From assembly GCA_964455975.1 (NCBI GenBank), contig CAYVYP010000055.1, positions 1 to 9,024 on the forward strand: a stretch of DNA of 9,024 nucleotides, written 5' to 3'. Within the stretch, counting starts at the first letter, position 1. Each line of letters starts with the position of its first letter. Shown here one piece after another: positions 6,567-9,024 of the stretch. The notes below the pieces were generated by a model. That model was not told the origin of the DNA, searched no databases, and worked only from the letters and a program-made list of their open reading frames with translations. The position numbers and the translations under genes are program-made. The DNA is from JAETTH01 sp964455975. GTDB lineage: Bacteria > Bacillota > Clostridia > TANB77 > CAG-508.

Positions 6567-6595
6567 ATTATATACTTTTTTTAATAAAAAAACAA
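6567..6595 (-). promoter_or_regulatory. Probable promoter of trpS, overlapping the rpmA terminator
   Basis: The minus strand has TTGTTT (6590-6595) and a perfect TATAAT (6567-6572) with 17-bp spacing. The -35 and part of the spacer coincide with the stem end and T-tract of the rpmA terminator, so one stretch ends one transcript and starts the next. AT-richness makes chance matches likely. Confidence 0.45.
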
Positions 6596-6615
6596 CTCTT
6601 AATTTTAAGAGTTGT
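6585..6615 (-). terminator. Rho-independent terminator of the rplU-rpmA operon
   Basis: On the minus strand ACAACTCTTAA (6605-6615) pairs perfectly with TTAAGAGTTGT (6592-6602) across a 2-nt loop and is followed by a run of seven T. It begins 7 nt after the rpmA stop codon. Confidence 0.9.
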
Positions 6616-6622
6616 CTTATAT

Positions 6623-6892
6623 TTATGCTTTTTCTTCTATAACTGGATAAACACTTACTTTTTTCTTGTCTTTTCCAAGTCTTTCGAATTTTACTGTTCC
6701 ATCTACTAATGAATATAAAGTATCATCACTACCTATATCAACATTTGTTCCTGGATGCATTTTTGTTCCTCTTTGTCTTACTAAAATATTTCCAGCTAAA
6801 ACAAATTGTCCATCAGCTCTTTTAACACCAAGACGTTTTGATTCACTGTCTCTTCCGTTCTTAACACTACCTTGACCTTTCTTATGAGCCAT
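6623..6892 (-). CDS. rpmA: 50S ribosomal protein bL27, form without N-terminal extension
   Basis: bL27 is a large-subunit protein whose N-terminal tail reaches the peptidyl transferase centre. The 89 residues begin MAHKKGQGSVKNGRDSESKR and contain the signature GNILVRQRGTKMHPG and the C-terminal VKFERLGKDKKKVSVYPV. In most Firmicutes L27 is made with an extra N-terminal stretch ending in LQFF, removed by the protease Prp. Here the ATG directly precedes AHKKG, and the upstream in-frame codons reach a TGA within nine bases, so no extension can be encoded. The ribosome binding site GGGAGTG lies 7 nt upstream. The 91-bp gap to rplU is too small for prp, which normally sits there. The gene is cotranscribed with rplU and ends at a strong terminator. 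Confidence 0.97.
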   Translation of the reverse strand: MAHKKGQGSVKNGRDSESKRLGVKRADGQFVLAGNILVRQRGTKMHPGTNVDIGSDDTLYSLVDGTVKFERLGKDKKKVSVYPVIEEKA

Positions 6893-6922
6893 GTTTTTTC
6901 ACTCCCTTCAGCTTCAGATTTT

Positions 6923-6937
6923 GTGAGTTTTACTCAC
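6923..6937 (-). other. Small hairpin between rplU and rpmA
   Basis: GTGAGT and ACTCAC form a perfect 6-bp stem with a 3-nt loop in the 91-nt gap where other Firmicutes carry prp. There is no T-tract on the rpmA side, so it is not a terminator. It may affect message processing, or may be incidental. Confidence 0.35.
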
Positions 6938-6983
6938 TTACGGTTATTTATCTCTTAAATAATAATCTATTTAATTTTAGAAA

Positions 6984-7343
6984 TTATGCTTCTACTGTTT
7001 CTTCTTTAGCTGCTGCTGTTTTTTTAGCTGCTGCTAATTTTATAGATGTAATTTCTACTTTTGTGTATGGTTGTCTATGACCTTGTGTTCTTCTGTAGTT
7101 CTTTTTAGCTTTATATTTATAAACTAATATTTTTTTAGCTTTTCCATGAGCTACAACTTTACCTTCAACTTTAACACCTTTAACATAAGGATTTCCTACT
7201 TCGATTTTTTTATCATCAGATACAAGTATTACTTTATCAAAAGTAATTTTTTTACCTTCTTCAGTATCTAATTTTTCAAAAAATACTACATCACCTTCTG
7301 CTACTTTGTATTGTTTTCCACATGTTTCAACTATTGCGTACAT
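6984..7343 (-). CDS. rplU: 50S ribosomal protein bL21
   Basis: bL21 is a large-subunit protein that binds 23S rRNA. The 119-residue sequence has the standard start MYAIVETCGKQYKVAEGD, the central KVILVSDDKKIEVGNPYVKG region, and the signature KYKAKKNYRRTQGHRQPYT at about 76-94 that contacts rRNA. The family usually ends near residue 103; here about 16 residues rich in Ala, Lys and Glu follow (AAAKKTAAAKEETVEA), a probably disordered basic tail. The ATG is preceded by a near-perfect AAGGAGGTG, 8 nt upstream. It is the first gene of the rplU-rpmA operon, behind its own promoter and a structured leader. Confidence 0.97.
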   Translation of the reverse strand: MYAIVETCGKQYKVAEGDVVFFEKLDTEEGKKITFDKVILVSDDKKIEVGNPYVKGVKVEGKVVAHGKAKKILVYKYKAKKNYRRTQGHRQPYTKVEITSIKLAAAKKTAAAKEETVEA

Positions 7344-7442
7344 TAAACGTACACCTCCTTATATATGTATACTCGCTAAGCTTAAAATACGAGGTAGTTA
7401 AACTTAATTAACTTTTATGAACCTGACCTAGGCGGCTTACAG
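7344..7442 (-). ncRNA. Structured rplU leader, probable L21 ribosomal-protein leader
   Basis: About 100 nt separate the predicted transcription start from the rplU ATG. This leader is richer in G+C than its surroundings and contains several possible stems: AGGT with ACCT enclosing AGTTAA with TTAACT (7396-7413), and CTCG with CGAG around positions 7371-7394. Firmicutes are known to carry a conserved L21 leader here, thought to mediate autoregulation by L21. Identity is inferred from position and structure; a covariance-model search was not possible. Confidence 0.6.
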
Positions 7443-7448
7443 ATAAAT

Positions 7449-7477
7449 ATTTTACCATAATATGCTAGATTTGTCAA
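7449..7477 (-). promoter_or_regulatory. Sigma-A promoter of the rplU-rpmA operon
   Basis: The minus strand has a perfect TTGACA (7472-7477) and TAAAAT (7449-7454) at 17-bp spacing. Its -35 lies only 9 bp beyond the stop codon of the upstream prepilin-like gene, with no terminator between, so some read-through into the ribosomal operon is possible. Confidence 0.8.
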
Positions 7478-7486
7478 ACATTATTT

Positions 7487-9024
<1,538 letters not shown>

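Noticed and set aside
6538..6590. T-box riboswitch controlling trpS
   Set aside because: The gap between the rpmA terminator and the trpS start is under 60 nt, too short for a T-box, and no T-box consensus is seen.

Overview
This window is strongly AT-rich, and its gene content points to a low-GC, spore-forming Firmicute of the class Clostridia, probably an uncultured gut lineage. The evidence is spoVS next to ymdB, Firmicute-type AGGAGG ribosome binding sites, sigma-A promoters of TTGACA/TATAAT type, a Firmicute LexA box before recA, and the rplU/rpmA/obg neighbourhood. I cannot name the species.

Nearly everything is on the minus strand, so transcription runs mostly from high to low coordinates. 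From the right edge: a large prepilin-like surface protein whose C-terminal part resembles phage tail proteins, its 5' end running into a (GT)n tract at the window edge; the rplU leader, then rplU and rpmA, closed by a hairpin terminator; trpS and obg; then a convergent plus-strand gene for a membrane-anchored J-domain protein, sharing a bidirectional terminator with obg. To the left of that gene and divergent from it is ymdB, followed by spoVS with its own terminator, an orphan family-5 solute-binding protein with an uncleaved membrane anchor, and the first 97 codons of recA behind a LexA-controlled promoter.

The main finding is that two conserved genes, spoVS and the normally essential GTPase gene obg, are each interrupted by a +1 frameshift, and the two sites look alike. 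In both, a zero-frame CGG codon is followed by A, and skipping the C restores the conserved protein with GGA (Gly) as the next codon. By eye, these are the only two in-frame CGG codons in about 2,660 codons; every other CGG on a coding strand is out of frame. This fits recoding at CGG, meaning an unassigned or very poorly decoded codon that triggers +1 frameshifting, or quadruplet CGGA decoding. Two sequencing errors that happen to share a context remain the main alternative.

A second coherent feature is that L27 starts directly at MAHKKG, without the Firmicute N-terminal extension, and the gene for the protease that removes that extension (prp) is missing from its usual place between rplU and rpmA.
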